A stretch of 12,398 nt of DNA from an uncultured Angelakisella sp. (GCA_904420255.1 CAJFUT010000061.1:1-12398), one strand, 5' to 3'. Shown: positions 1-7,416, numbered from the stretch's first letter. A program made the numbers and translations. Notes: generated by a model from the letters alone, not told the origin.

Positions 1-1440
1 CCAGGTGGAATAATCGCTTACGTTGAGGCCGAGGCTCTCCGCCAGGGCCCGCCGCTCGGCGGCCAGGCTTTCCAGGGCGGAGGCGGTGGTGTAGCTGGCC
101 TTATCGGCGGCGGTGAGGAGGTTGGGATATTTCTGGATGATGGCGTCCAGCGCCGCGGAACCCCGCTGGGCGATGAGCTCCTGGATGGTTTCCCAATCCC
201 CGGCCTCCCGGATTTCGGAGCTGGTAAGCCCGGCGTCCTCCGCCAGCTGGCGCCGTTCCTCCGAGAGGCTGATGCGGCGGCTCAGGGAGTAGCCCTGCTC
301 CTCGCTGTCCAGGAAGATGGCAAAGTCCTCCTGGCGGCGCTCGATGTAGTAGATCATGGTATCCAGGTCCAGCTCCTCCCGCTCGTCGTAGGTGAGGTAG
401 AGCTGGGCCAGCTCCTCCCGGCGCTGGGCCAGGGCCTGCTGCTCCTCGGCGGAGAGGGTGGCCTTCTCGTCCTCGGTGAGCCACTTGTTGGCGGCCAGGG
501 CGGCGGCCTCCTCCTGCTGCTTCTTCAGCTCGGCTTCCTGCTGCTTCTTCAGGTAGTCGTACCACTCCTGAGGCATGACGGGGTTGGTGTTGAGGGTGGC
601 CCCGGCGGTATCCACCTCGGTGGATTCCCCATCCCGGACCTTCCGGGCAAACACCACGAACCGGGCGATCCGCTCGCCGGTGTCGCTCTTGAAGGAATAG
701 TCGCAGGTGGAGAGGGTCAGGAGCTTGTCGTCGGTGCGCACATCCACCTTGGTGTTGATGATGGACCGCTCCCGGATCTTGTTGACATATTCCACCATAT
801 CCTCATCGCTGTACTTCTCGATGAAGTTGTGGTAGGGGAATTCCGGGTCGTCCTTTTTGCAGATGACCACGCCGAAAATCTTGTACATCCCCTCGTAATA
901 AACGCTGTCGTAGCTTATGAGGGGGTGCTGGCGGTAGTACTCGATGGATTTATAGTTGAGCAGCTCCCCGAACATCTGCCCGTCGTTCATATTGTGGGCG
1001 TAGATGATGGTGTTGGTGCTGGGCTCCTTCTGGGCCACCCGGTAGTCCACAAAGGCCACGCCGTGGTTGTTGTCGGCCCGGGTGAAGTCCCGGCGCTCGT
1101 AGTAGTCGTTATCGCTGGTCTGGACCACCACCATGTCCAGGTACTGGGTGCCGTCGATCTTGATCCAGCCCGCCACATCGGGGTTCTGGGCGTAGAGGGC
1201 GGCGAACTTGGCCAGGTAATCGTCGGGGTAGCCGTCCACGTCCTCGGGGCGGATGTTGCTGTTGCTGTAGGCGGACTGCTGGTCCGCCACCAGGCCCTTG
1301 TTCCGGTAGGATTCCAGGTAGACACTGGCAATATAGATCATGCAGCCGATGAACACCAGCAGGGAGATCCCCAGGATCACCAGCCTTGTGATGTCGGATT
1401 TTGTCAGCTTCTTGTAGCGTATCTTCTGGATCAGGTTCAT
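1..1440 (-). other. Class B sortase module with possible independent start at 1440
   Basis: This is the sortase part of the fused ORF, written as if started at the internal ATG at 1440 (480 codons visible, no stop). It would begin MNLIQKIRYKKLTKSD, a normal sortase N-terminus: basic residues, then a helix at residues 20-42 as signal anchor. The sortase domain spans about 75-270. His148, Cys246 and Arg260 fit the His-Cys-Arg triad of the family, which joins sorting-signal proteins to cell-wall peptide or to each other on the outer face of the membrane. Class B sortases are usually about 230-260 residues, so more than 200 residues after the domain are extra. This tail is Glu/Gln/Arg/Ala-rich and predicted helical. 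Units of the pattern ERR.LAE..GL recur at 395-405 and 462-472. No substrate with a sorting signal is visible in the window. Confidence 0.75.
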
Positions 1441-2865
1441 TCTCTTTGGTTCCTTTTCTTGGTTTTCCTGGGAGGCGGAGCCGGACCGGCTTCCCCCTCC
1501 CTTTTTCCCGCCGGCCTTTTTCCCCTTGGGCAGCAGCCCGGACAGGGCGGCCGAAGCCCCGGCCAGGGGGCCGCCGTATCCCGGGATGGCGTGGGCCATC
1601 CCCACGCCCCCCGGAAGGGGCTCGGGGTACTGCTGGGCGTAGAGCCGCAGCATATTCAGGGCCTGGGTGCAGGCGGCGGAGCGCAGGTCGTCGGGGCCGG
1701 ACCCCTCGGGCAGCAGGACCTTTTTGGCCCAGACCTCCCGGCCGTCGGTGATGGCCACATAAAGGAGCCCGGCTTCCTTCCCCTCCTGGGCCTGGGGCCG
1801 GCAGGAGATGGCGGCGCCCAGGTCCGCCTTGCCCTTGCGCCGCACGGCGTCGGCCATGGCCGCCGTCACCCGGCGGCTCACGCCTCCCGCCTCGGAGATG
1901 AGCTTTTTGGAAACCCCCAGCCGTTCCGCCTTCTGGGCGTCGCTGGCAAGGTTCATCCCGCCCACCATCACCTTGGCGCCGCCCAGGGCGGCCTGTCCCT
2001 CCTTGATGGCTTCCGCCAGCAGCCCGGCGGTGCCCGCCTCCGCCACCGCCAGGGTGAGGCCGTGGCTCTGGAACAGCCGGGCCACCTGCTGCCCCAGGGG
2101 CTCCCCCTGGGCGCTGGTGAGGTAGGCCCCCAGGCGGCTCTCCACCTGGCGGGCCATGGCGTCGCAGGCCGCCTGGGCCTCCGCCCGGGTGGCCCCGGTG
2201 GCGGAAATATGGATCTCGCACTCATTCCCCCGGCTGTGGAGGGTGAGCTTCGGATTTTCAGAACGCATCAGGGACCCCAGCTGCTCCCGGACCGGCGCCT
2301 CCCCCAGCTCCACCGCCCGGAGGGTCCGCTGGGCGGAAGCGCCGCCGCCCAGGCCCTCCAGCAGCCGCCGCACCGAGGCGGAAAAGCACCCGGCCAGCTC
2401 GCTGGGGGTGCCGGGAAGCACCAGCATCAGCTGCTTCTGGGCCCGGATGGCATAGCCCTGGACCAGCCCCGAGGGGTTGGGAATCCGCAGGCTGCCCTTG
2501 GGGATGGCGGCAAAGCTCCCCAGCTCTTCGGAGGAATAATCCCTGCCCATGCGGGAGGCCCGCTGGGCCAGCTGCTCCTCCAGGGCGGGGTCTCTCTGAA
2601 GCTCCAGCCCCAGCCCCGCCGAGATGGCCTGGGCCGCCGCCAGGGCGGCCTCCGGCTCCGCCGAGGGGAGCACCGCCACCAGGTCCCCCTGGCGGGACGC
2701 CTCCCGGAGGCGGTCGAACACCTCCTGGGACTGGGCCGGCACCATCCGGCGGCTGCCCATCCCGATGCCCACCGCGGCAAGCTCCCTCTGGAGGTATTCG
2801 CAGCTGGCCTCAAAAAAATTCTGATACAGGTTCTGGTTTCCGATTCCGATGATTTCAGCTTTCAT
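1..2865 (-). CDS. CinA-like pseudoenzyme fused to class B sortase (3' end outside window)
   Basis: One uninterrupted frame of 955 codons starts at ATG 2865 and has no stop before the window edge. Residues 1-165 resemble the MoaB/MogA-like CinA domain (MKAEIIGIG start, LPGTPSE at 150-156) but lack its GTELL-type motif. Residues 255-415 resemble the CinA/PncC NMN-deamidase domain, yet the usual ESCTGG reads EAGTAG (276-281), so the catalytic Ser is Ala277. The Tyr of TYSN..K is Ala307; Lys312 remains. Residues 416-475 are a Gly/Lys/Ser/Glu linker. Basic residues precede a membrane helix (about 495-517), then a class B sortase domain with His623 (YAHNMNDG), Cys721 (TLSTC) and Arg735 (RFVVFA). 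A charged helical extension follows from about 765. The topology is consistent: CinA part inside, sortase outside. It is the last visible gene of the desulfurase-thiI operon, 49 nt after thiI. An AGGAGG lies 13 nt upstream of the start. The ORF is certain; a fused product is inferred from the absence of any stop. Confidence 0.85.
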   Translation of the reverse strand, partial: MKAEIIGIGNQNLYQNFFEASCEYLQRELAAVGIGMGSRRMVPAQSQEVFDRLREASRQGDLVAVLPSAEPEAALAAAQAISAGLGLELQRDPALEEQLAQRASRMGRDYSSEELGSFAAIPKGSLRIPNPSGLVQGYAIRAQKQLMLVLPGTPSELAGCFSASVRRLLEGLGGGASAQRTLRAVELGEAPVREQLGSLMRSENPKLTLHSRGNECEIHISATGATRAEAQAACDAMARQVESRLGAYLTSAQGEPLGQQVARLFQSHGLTLAVAEAGTAGLLAEAIKEGQAALGGAKVMVGGMNLASDAQKAERLGVSKKLISEAGGVSRRVTAAMADAVRRKGKADLGAAISCRPQAQEGKEAGLLYVAITDGREVWAKKVLLPEGSGPDDLRSAACTQALNMLRLYAQQYPEPLPGGVGMAHAIPGYGGPLAGASAALSGLLPKGKKAGGKKGGGSRSGSASQENQEKEPKRMNLIQKIRYKKLTKSDITRLVILGISLLVFIGCMIYIASVYLESYRNKGLVADQQSAYSNSNIRPEDVDGYPDDYLAKFAALYAQNPDVAGWIKIDGTQYLDMVVVQTSDNDYYERRDFTRADNNHGVAFVDYRVAQKEPSTNTIIYAHNMNDGQMFGELLNYKSIEYYRQHPLISYDSVYYEGMYKIFGVVICKKDDPEFPYHNFIEKYSDEDMVEYVNKIRERSIINTKVDVRTDDKLLTLSTCDYSFKSDTGERIARFVVFARKVRDGESTEVDTAGATLNTNPVMPQEWYDYLKKQQEAELKKQQEEAAALAANKWLTEDEKATLSAEEQQALAQRREELAQLYLTYDEREELDLDTMIYYIERRQEDFAIFLDSEEQGYSLSRRISLSEERRQLAEDAGLTSSEIREAGDWETIQELIAQRGSAALDAIIQKYPNLLTAADKASYTTASALESLAAERRALAESLGLNVSDYSTW
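1451..1456 (-). promoter_or_regulatory. Internal ribosome-binding site before the sortase module
   Basis: On the minus strand AAAGGA ends 10 nt before the in-frame ATG at 1440. The preceding eleven codons are A-rich and include AGA and CAA, unlike the strongly GC-ending codons around them. That is what a retained intergenic ribosome-binding region would look like. It could allow a separate, shorter sortase to be made from the fused reading frame. Spacing is at the long end of the usual range. Confidence 0.4.
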
Positions 2866-2914
2866 GGAACAGTTGGGTCCTCCTGTCGGTCAATGGGTTT
2901 GGCGCCCTGCCGGG

Positions 2915-4102
2915 TCAGCCCCGGTAGCGGCTGGAAAGAACGATAAGCTCCGCTTCCTCCGCGGCCCGGTCCAGGAGGGCGGGGTCCAGCCCCGCTTCCT
3001 CCTCCACCCGGGCCACCTCCTCTGCCCGGGGGCGGGTCTTGGGGTGCCGGGGGGTAAAGACGGTGCAGCAGTCCTCATAGGGGAGGATGGAGGTTTCAAA
3101 GGTGCCGATCTTCCGGGCGATGGCCACAATCTCGCTTTTGTCCAGCCCCACCGCCGGCCGCAGCACCGGCAGGCTGGTGACGCAGTCGGTGACGCCGATG
3201 GCCTGGAGGGTCTGGCTGGCCACCTGGCCCACGCTCTCCCCGGTAATGAGGCCGCCGCAGCCTTCCCGGAGGGCGATCCGCTCCGCCACCCGCATCATGG
3301 CCCGGCGCATCAGGAGGGTGAAGTATTCCTCCGGGCCCCGGTCCTTGAGCTGCTCCTGGATTTCGGTGAAGGGGACGATGAAAAGCCGGATCCGCCCGGT
3401 GTAGGGGAGGAGCTTCTCCCCCAGGGTGATGACCTTCTGCCGGGCCCGGTCGCTGGTGTAGGGGGGGCTGGCGAAGTGGACGGCGATGAGCTCCAGCCCC
3501 CGCTTGGCCATCATGTAGCCGGCCACCGGGCTGTCGATGCCCCCGGAAAGGAGGAGGGCCGCCTTGCCCCCGGTGCCCACCGGGATTCCCCCGGCGCCGG
3601 GGATCTGGTTTTTGTGGATGTAGGCGTCCTTTTCCCGGATTTCCACCGTCACGGTGACCTCCGGGTTTTCCACGTCCACCCGCAGGTGGTGGAACCGGGA
3701 CAGGAGCAGCCCCCCCAGCTCCCGGCAGATCTCCGGGGACTTCATGGGGAAGCTCTTATCGCTGCGCTTGGCGCCTACCTTGAAGGTCCTGGCCGCCAAA
3801 AGGTCCTCCCGGAGGTACTCCGGGGCGGCGGCGCAGATGGCCTCCCAGTCCTTGGGCACCACCAGGGCGGGGCAGAGGGCCGCGGCCCCGAACACCGTCT
3901 GGAGCCGGGCGATGACCCGGTCCATCTCCACATCCTCCGAAAGGGGCTCCACATAGATGGTGGACTGGCTCTTCCAGATGTGGAATTTCCCCAGGTCCTC
4001 CAGCCGCCGCCTGGCGTTTTTAATCATGGTATCCTCGAAGCTCCCGCGGTTCAGGCCCTTGAGGACCATTTCCCCGCATTTGAGCAGGACGATCTCCTTC
4101 AT
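2915..4102 (-). CDS. thiI: tRNA 4-thiouridine synthase ThiI
   Basis: This 395-residue protein matches ThiI, the ATP-dependent sulfurtransferase that makes 4-thiouridine at position 8 of tRNA and in some bacteria also supplies sulfur for the thiamine thiazole. An N-terminal ferredoxin-like/THUMP region (about 1-165) precedes an adenylating PP-loop domain with LLLSGGIDSPVAGY around 183-196; SGGIDS is at 186-191. The conserved Cys pair PYEDCC is at 341-346. The protein ends soon after, so it is the short form without the C-terminal rhodanese domain of the E. coli enzyme. Its sulfur must therefore come from a partner, which fits the cysteine desulfurase gene ending 44 nt upstream. The start ATG at 4102 has an AGGAG about 6 nt upstream. 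Family assignment is firm; whether it also serves thiamine synthesis cannot be seen. Confidence 0.95.
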   Translation of the reverse strand: MKEIVLLKCGEMVLKGLNRGSFEDTMIKNARRRLEDLGKFHIWKSQSTIYVEPLSEDVEMDRVIARLQTVFGAAALCPALVVPKDWEAICAAAPEYLREDLLAARTFKVGAKRSDKSFPMKSPEICRELGGLLLSRFHHLRVDVENPEVTVTVEIREKDAYIHKNQIPGAGGIPVGTGGKAALLLSGGIDSPVAGYMMAKRGLELIAVHFASPPYTSDRARQKVITLGEKLLPYTGRIRLFIVPFTEIQEQLKDRGPEEYFTLLMRRAMMRVAERIALREGCGGLITGESVGQVASQTLQAIGVTDCVTSLPVLRPAVGLDKSEIVAIARKIGTFETSILPYEDCCTVFTPRHPKTRPRAEEVARVEEEAGLDPALLDRAAEEAELIVLSSRYRG

Positions 4103-4146
4103 GGGTTCTCCTCACTCCTCGGCGCCGGCCCGGGGGCCGCCGCGTG

Positions 4147-5280
4147 TTATTTCCTGGCCAGCTCCTCCAGCCCCAGGGCCAGCCAGCGGCAGAACTCGTC
4201 CACCTCTTCGGGGGTGTTCTCCCGGCAGAAGCTGACCCGCAGGGCCCCGTCCACCCGGTCCACAGACAGGCCCATGGCGGTGAGGACATGGCTCCTGGCC
4301 CCCTTGGCGCAGGCGGAGCCTCCGGACACGTAGATCTCCCGGCGCTCCAGGTAATGGATCATCACCTCGGAGGGGATCCCCGGGAGAGAGAGGTTCACTA
4401 TATAAGGTGCGCCGTCCGGGGGGGAATTGATGCACACCCCGGGCATTTCCCGCAATTTTTCCGTCAGCCGCTCCCGGAGCTGCCGGAACCGGGCCATGTT
4501 CTCCTCCCGGGCCTCCCACATCTGCCGGGCCGCCAGGCCGAAGGCGCAGGCGCCGGGGGTGTTCTCGGTGCCGGGGTGGAACCCCCGCTCCTGGCCGGAG
4601 CCGTAACAGAGGGGGAGGAGCCGGCTGCCCTTTGCGGCATAGATGGCCCCGATCCCCTTGGGGGCGTGGATCTTGTGGCCGCTGAGGGTGACAAAGTCCA
4701 CCCCCCAGCTTTTGGGGGAAACCGGGAGCTTACCGAAGCTCTGAACGCAGTCGGCGTGGATCAGCAGCCGGGGGTTGTTCCGCCGGGCCGCCCGGGCGAT
4801 GGCCCGCAGGTCGTTGACGGCGCCGGTTTCGCTGTTGACGTGCATCACCGAAAGGAGCACCGTCTTTTCGTCCACCGCCGCGGCGGCCTCCTCCGGGTCC
4901 ACGGCGCCCCCCGCCCGGGGCGGGAGGTACACCGCCTCAAAGCCGTTTTCCGAAAGGTGCCGCACCGGGGCCAGCACCGATTCGTGCTCCACCGCCGTGG
5001 TGACAACCTTGTTCCCCCGGCGGCGGGCGGCCATGGCCCCCCCGATCACCGCCAGGTTGTTCCCCTCGCTGCCGCAGGAGGTGAAGGCCACCTCCTCCGG
5101 CTCCGCCCCCAGGATCCGGGCGATCTCCCCCCGGGCCTGGGCCAGGGCCTGCTCCGCCAGGAAGCCCCGGCGGTGGAGGGAGGAGGGGTTGCCGTATTCT
5201 TCGGTCATCAGCTCCAGGGCCCGCCGGGCCGCCTCGGGGCTCACCCGGGTGGTGGCGCTGTTGTCAAAGTAAATCTCCAA
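4147..5280 (-). CDS. Cysteine desulfurase (NifS/IscS family)
   Basis: This 377-residue PLP enzyme removes sulfur from cysteine and passes it on as a persulfide. It opens with MEIYFDNSATTRVSP, typical of the family. His99 lies in VEHES, Asp177 and Gln180 in HADCVQ, the PLP-binding lysine is Lys203 in LSGHKIHAPKG, and the active-site cysteine is Cys324 in SGGSACAKGARS. The start is a TTG at 5280, chosen because it gives the family N-terminus and has AAGGAGG about 7 nt upstream. It is the first gene after a near-consensus promoter and lies directly before thiI, so its main role is probably feeding ThiI for tRNA thiolation, as the dedicated NifZ-ThiI pair does in Bacillus subtilis. No iscU, sufU or iscR-like gene is next to it, which argues against a general Fe-S assembly role. 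The exact subgroup is not certain, so no symbol is given. Confidence 0.93.
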   Translation of the reverse strand: MEIYFDNSATTRVSPEAARRALELMTEEYGNPSSLHRRGFLAEQALAQARGEIARILGAEPEEVAFTSCGSEGNNLAVIGGAMAARRRGNKVVTTAVEHESVLAPVRHLSENGFEAVYLPPRAGGAVDPEEAAAAVDEKTVLLSVMHVNSETGAVNDLRAIARAARRNNPRLLIHADCVQSFGKLPVSPKSWGVDFVTLSGHKIHAPKGIGAIYAAKGSRLLPLCYGSGQERGFHPGTENTPGACAFGLAARQMWEAREENMARFRQLRERLTEKLREMPGVCINSPPDGAPYIVNLSLPGIPSEVMIHYLERREIYVSGGSACAKGARSHVLTAMGLSVDRVDGALRVSFCRENTPEEVDEFCRWLALGLEELARK

Positions 5281-5331
5281 GGGGCGGCCTCCTTATCCCC
5301 CTGCCGGGGGGTTCATTTCATACACGGGATA

Positions 5332-5360
5332 AGTATACCGCAAATCGGCCCCGAGTTCAA
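5332..5360 (-). promoter_or_regulatory. Sigma-A-type promoter of the desulfurase-thiI-cinA/sortase operon
   Basis: Read on the minus strand, TTGAAC (5360-5355) and TATACT (5337-5332) are separated by exactly 17 nt. Transcription would start near 5325, giving a leader of about 45 nt that contains the AAGGAGG of the desulfurase. No other promoter is evident in the 44-nt and 49-nt gaps further down, so the genes are probably co-transcribed. Confidence 0.75.
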
Positions 5361-5470
5361 TCTTTTTGCGCGACTCCCCCATGGCGCCGGGATTTGGGGC
5401 GGATACCGATTATAAAACGGCGGAAAAGAGAAAAATATTTCCATCCCAGGAAAAAAATCGGGACAGCCCC

Positions 5471-5499
5471 TTTTAAAAACGGCGGTTTTTGGTTAAAAT
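5471..5499 (+). promoter_or_regulatory. Possible promoter of the peptide-binding lipoprotein gene
   Basis: TAAAAT at 5494-5499 is a fair -10 element in an AT-rich stretch. The hexamer 17 nt upstream, TTTTAA at 5471-5476, matches the -35 consensus weakly. Position and composition fit a promoter for the gene at 5578, divergent from the desulfurase promoter. A TATAAA at 5411-5416 is an alternative but has no -35 partner. Confidence 0.35.
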
Positions 5500-5519
5500 A
5501 GGAAACTAGGAACCCCCGC

Positions 5520-5542
5520 AAAGCCGCTTCCCCTGCGGCTTT
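5520..5542 (+). repeat. Perfect 8-bp inverted repeat in the leader of the lipoprotein gene
   Basis: AAAGCCGC (5520-5527) and GCGGCTTT (5535-5542) form a perfect stem with a 7-nt loop, between the possible promoter and the ribosome-binding site. No U-tract follows, so it is not a convincing terminator. It could stabilise the mRNA 5' end, affect initiation or be a protein-binding site. Confidence 0.5.
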
Positions 5543-5577
5543 CTCACACAATGCCCATATGCGAAGGAGTGTCCCCC

Positions 5578-7416
5578 TTGAAGAAACGAATTTTTTCCGT
5601 CCTCACCGCCCTGGCCCTGGTGCTGGCCGCCGGCTGCTCCGCCCCGGAGGAGGAACCGGCGCCCCAGGGCACCGGCGCCGCCGAAAGCGGCGCCCTGACC
5701 CTGAACATCCACCTGGGCGGCGAGCCCTCCTCCATCGACCCGGCCTTCGTCACCGCCGACGACGGCGGCAGCTACGCCCTCCACCTCTTTGAGGGGCTGG
5801 TGGCCATGGGCCCGGGCCTGGAGCCCGCCCCCGCCGCCGCCGAAAGCTGGACGGTGGAGGAGGACGAGGACGGCCTGCCGGTCTATACCTTCACCCTCCG
5901 GGAGGGGGCGGTCTGGTCCGACGGCACCCCGGTGACCGCCCAGGATTTCGTCTACGCCTGGCGGCGGGTGCTGGACCCGGACAGCCCCTCCCCCAGCGCC
6001 TACCAGCTCTACCCCATCCACAACGCCCAGGCCTACCACGAGGGGGTGGCCACCCAGGGGGAGGACGGCGCCACCACCATCCAGCACACGGTGGAGCCGG
6101 ATGAGCTGGGCATCGAGGCGGTGGACGACGCCACTCTCCGGGTGACCCTGGAGGGGCCCTGCCCCGATTTCCTCTCCCTGCTGACCCTCCCCGCCTACTG
6201 CCCCGTCCGCCAGGATGTGGTGGAGGCCAACCCCGACACCTGGACCCAGGCCCCGGAAACCTGCATCGGCAACGGCCGGTATATGCTGAAGGAGTGGAAC
6301 CACGACCGGAACCTCTCCCTGGTCTGGAACGACCAGCACTGGGACCCCCAGGAGCCCGCCTCCACCTTCCTCAACTTCATCCTCTCGGACGACACCCAGG
6401 CGGTTTTCGCGGATTTCTCCGCCGGGCTCATCCAGTACGCCAGCGCCGTCCCCTCCCTGGAGCGGGCCGCCCAGGAGGAGGCCGGCACCCTGACCCAGCT
6501 TCCCAGAGCGGGGGTATACTATTATTATTTCAACTGCGGCTCCGAGCCCTTTGACGACCCCCTGGTGCGCCGGGCCATCTCCCTGGCCATCGACCGGGAG
6601 GCACTGGCCCAGGCCATGGGGGAGGACCTGGCTCCCGCCTTCGGCCTGGTCCCCGACGGCATCCCGGACACCCTGGCGGGGGAGGATTTCTCCCGGGTGG
6701 AGCCCCCCATCTCCCAGGACGCCGCCGCCAACCTGGCCGAGGCCCAGGAGCTGCTGGCTGAGGCGGGCTATCCCGGCGGCGCCGGCTTCCCCCAGCTCAC
6801 CTTCCTCACCAACCGGTCCGAGGCCCACGAGGAGGCCGCCCGGCAGGTCCAGCAGATGCTGGCCGAGGGCCTGGGCATCGATATGCAGATTCTCGCCCTG
6901 TCCACCCAGGAATACCAGGAGGCCCTGGCCGGGGGAGACTGGGATATGACCCGGGGCGGGTTGATGGGCTACCGCCTGGACCCCGCCCCCTACCTGGACG
7001 GCTGGAGCGCCGACGCCTCAGCCAACTACGGCGGCTTCTCCAGCGAGAACTACGAGGCCCTTCTGGAGGCCTCCTGGTCCGCCCCCGAGGAGCCGGAGGA
7101 GGAGGCCGGGGACGGGGAAGCCTCCTCCCAGGCCGCTGAGGAACCCCAGGAGGACGCCTCCGGGGAAGGGGAGGCCCAGGAGGGGGACCAGCAGCCCCTC
7201 GTCATCCCCGAAACCCGCATGGAAATCCTCCACGATATGGAGCGGCTGCTGGTGGCGGAGGAGGCCGCCGCCGTCCCCCTGTGGCAGTACCGGCAGGCGG
7301 CGCTGGAGGCCCCCGGCCTTTCCGGGGCGGTGTCCTCCCCCCTGGGGTACCGCTATTTCCAGTACGCGGCCTATGAGGCCCCCGCCGGGGACGCCGATTC
7401 CCAAACCGCCCAGTAA
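5578..7416 (+). CDS. Oligopeptide ABC transporter substrate-binding lipoprotein (OppA/DppA family)
   Basis: This protein of about 612 residues is a family 5 extracellular solute-binding protein, the ligand-capturing part of a peptide importer. TTG 5578 is chosen as start because AAGGAG lies 8 nt upstream and it gives a clean lipoprotein signal: MKKR, a hydrophobic stretch and LAAGC with lipidated Cys20. An ATG at 5551 has no such site and would put extra residues before the signal. Family hallmarks include EPSSIDPAF, FTLREGAVWSDGTPVTAQDF and DPLVRRAISLAIDRE. About 40 residues (500-540) near the C-terminus are an unusual Glu/Ala/Gly-rich acidic insert between YEALLEASW and PETRMEILHDMERLL. No permease or ATPase gene is adjacent, so it is an orphan or shares a transporter encoded elsewhere. 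The ligand is unknown; peptides are inferred from family. Confidence 0.9.
   Translation: MKKRIFSVLTALALVLAAGCSAPEEEPAPQGTGAAESGALTLNIHLGGEPSSIDPAFVTADDGGSYALHLFEGLVAMGPGLEPAPAAAESWTVEEDEDGLPVYTFTLREGAVWSDGTPVTAQDFVYAWRRVLDPDSPSPSAYQLYPIHNAQAYHEGVATQGEDGATTIQHTVEPDELGIEAVDDATLRVTLEGPCPDFLSLLTLPAYCPVRQDVVEANPDTWTQAPETCIGNGRYMLKEWNHDRNLSLVWNDQHWDPQEPASTFLNFILSDDTQAVFADFSAGLIQYASAVPSLERAAQEEAGTLTQLPRAGVYYYYFNCGSEPFDDPLVRRAISLAIDREALAQAMGEDLAPAFGLVPDGIPDTLAGEDFSRVEPPISQDAAANLAEAQELLAEAGYPGGAGFPQLTFLTNRSEAHEEAARQVQQMLAEGLGIDMQILALSTQEYQEALAGGDWDMTRGGLMGYRLDPAPYLDGWSADASANYGGFSSENYEALLEASWSAPEEPEEEAGDGEASSQAAEEPQEDASGEGEAQEGDQQPLVIPETRMEILHDMERLLVAEEAAAVPLWQYRQAALEAPGLSGAVSSPLGYRYFQYAAYEAPAGDADSQTAQ

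Noticed and set aside
829..2946. Plus-strand open frame of 705 codons opposite the CinA/sortase gene
   Set aside because: It is a GC-rich antisense shadow: the translation is Gly/His/Pro/Leu repetitive with no family features, while the minus strand carries recognisable CinA and sortase motifs.
2849..5415. Long plus-strand open frames opposite thiI and the cysteine desulfurase
   Set aside because: Antisense shadows of clearly recognised minus-strand genes; low-complexity translation and no ribosome-binding sites.
5551..5577. ATG 5551 as start of the peptide-binding lipoprotein
   Set aside because: No ribosome-binding site; it would add nine residues before the signal peptide. TTG 5578 follows AAGGAG at ideal spacing.
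5506..6828. Minus-strand 440-codon frame opposite the lipoprotein gene
   Set aside because: Gly/Val/Leu-rich shadow of the third-position GC bias in the plus-strand gene; no domain recognised.
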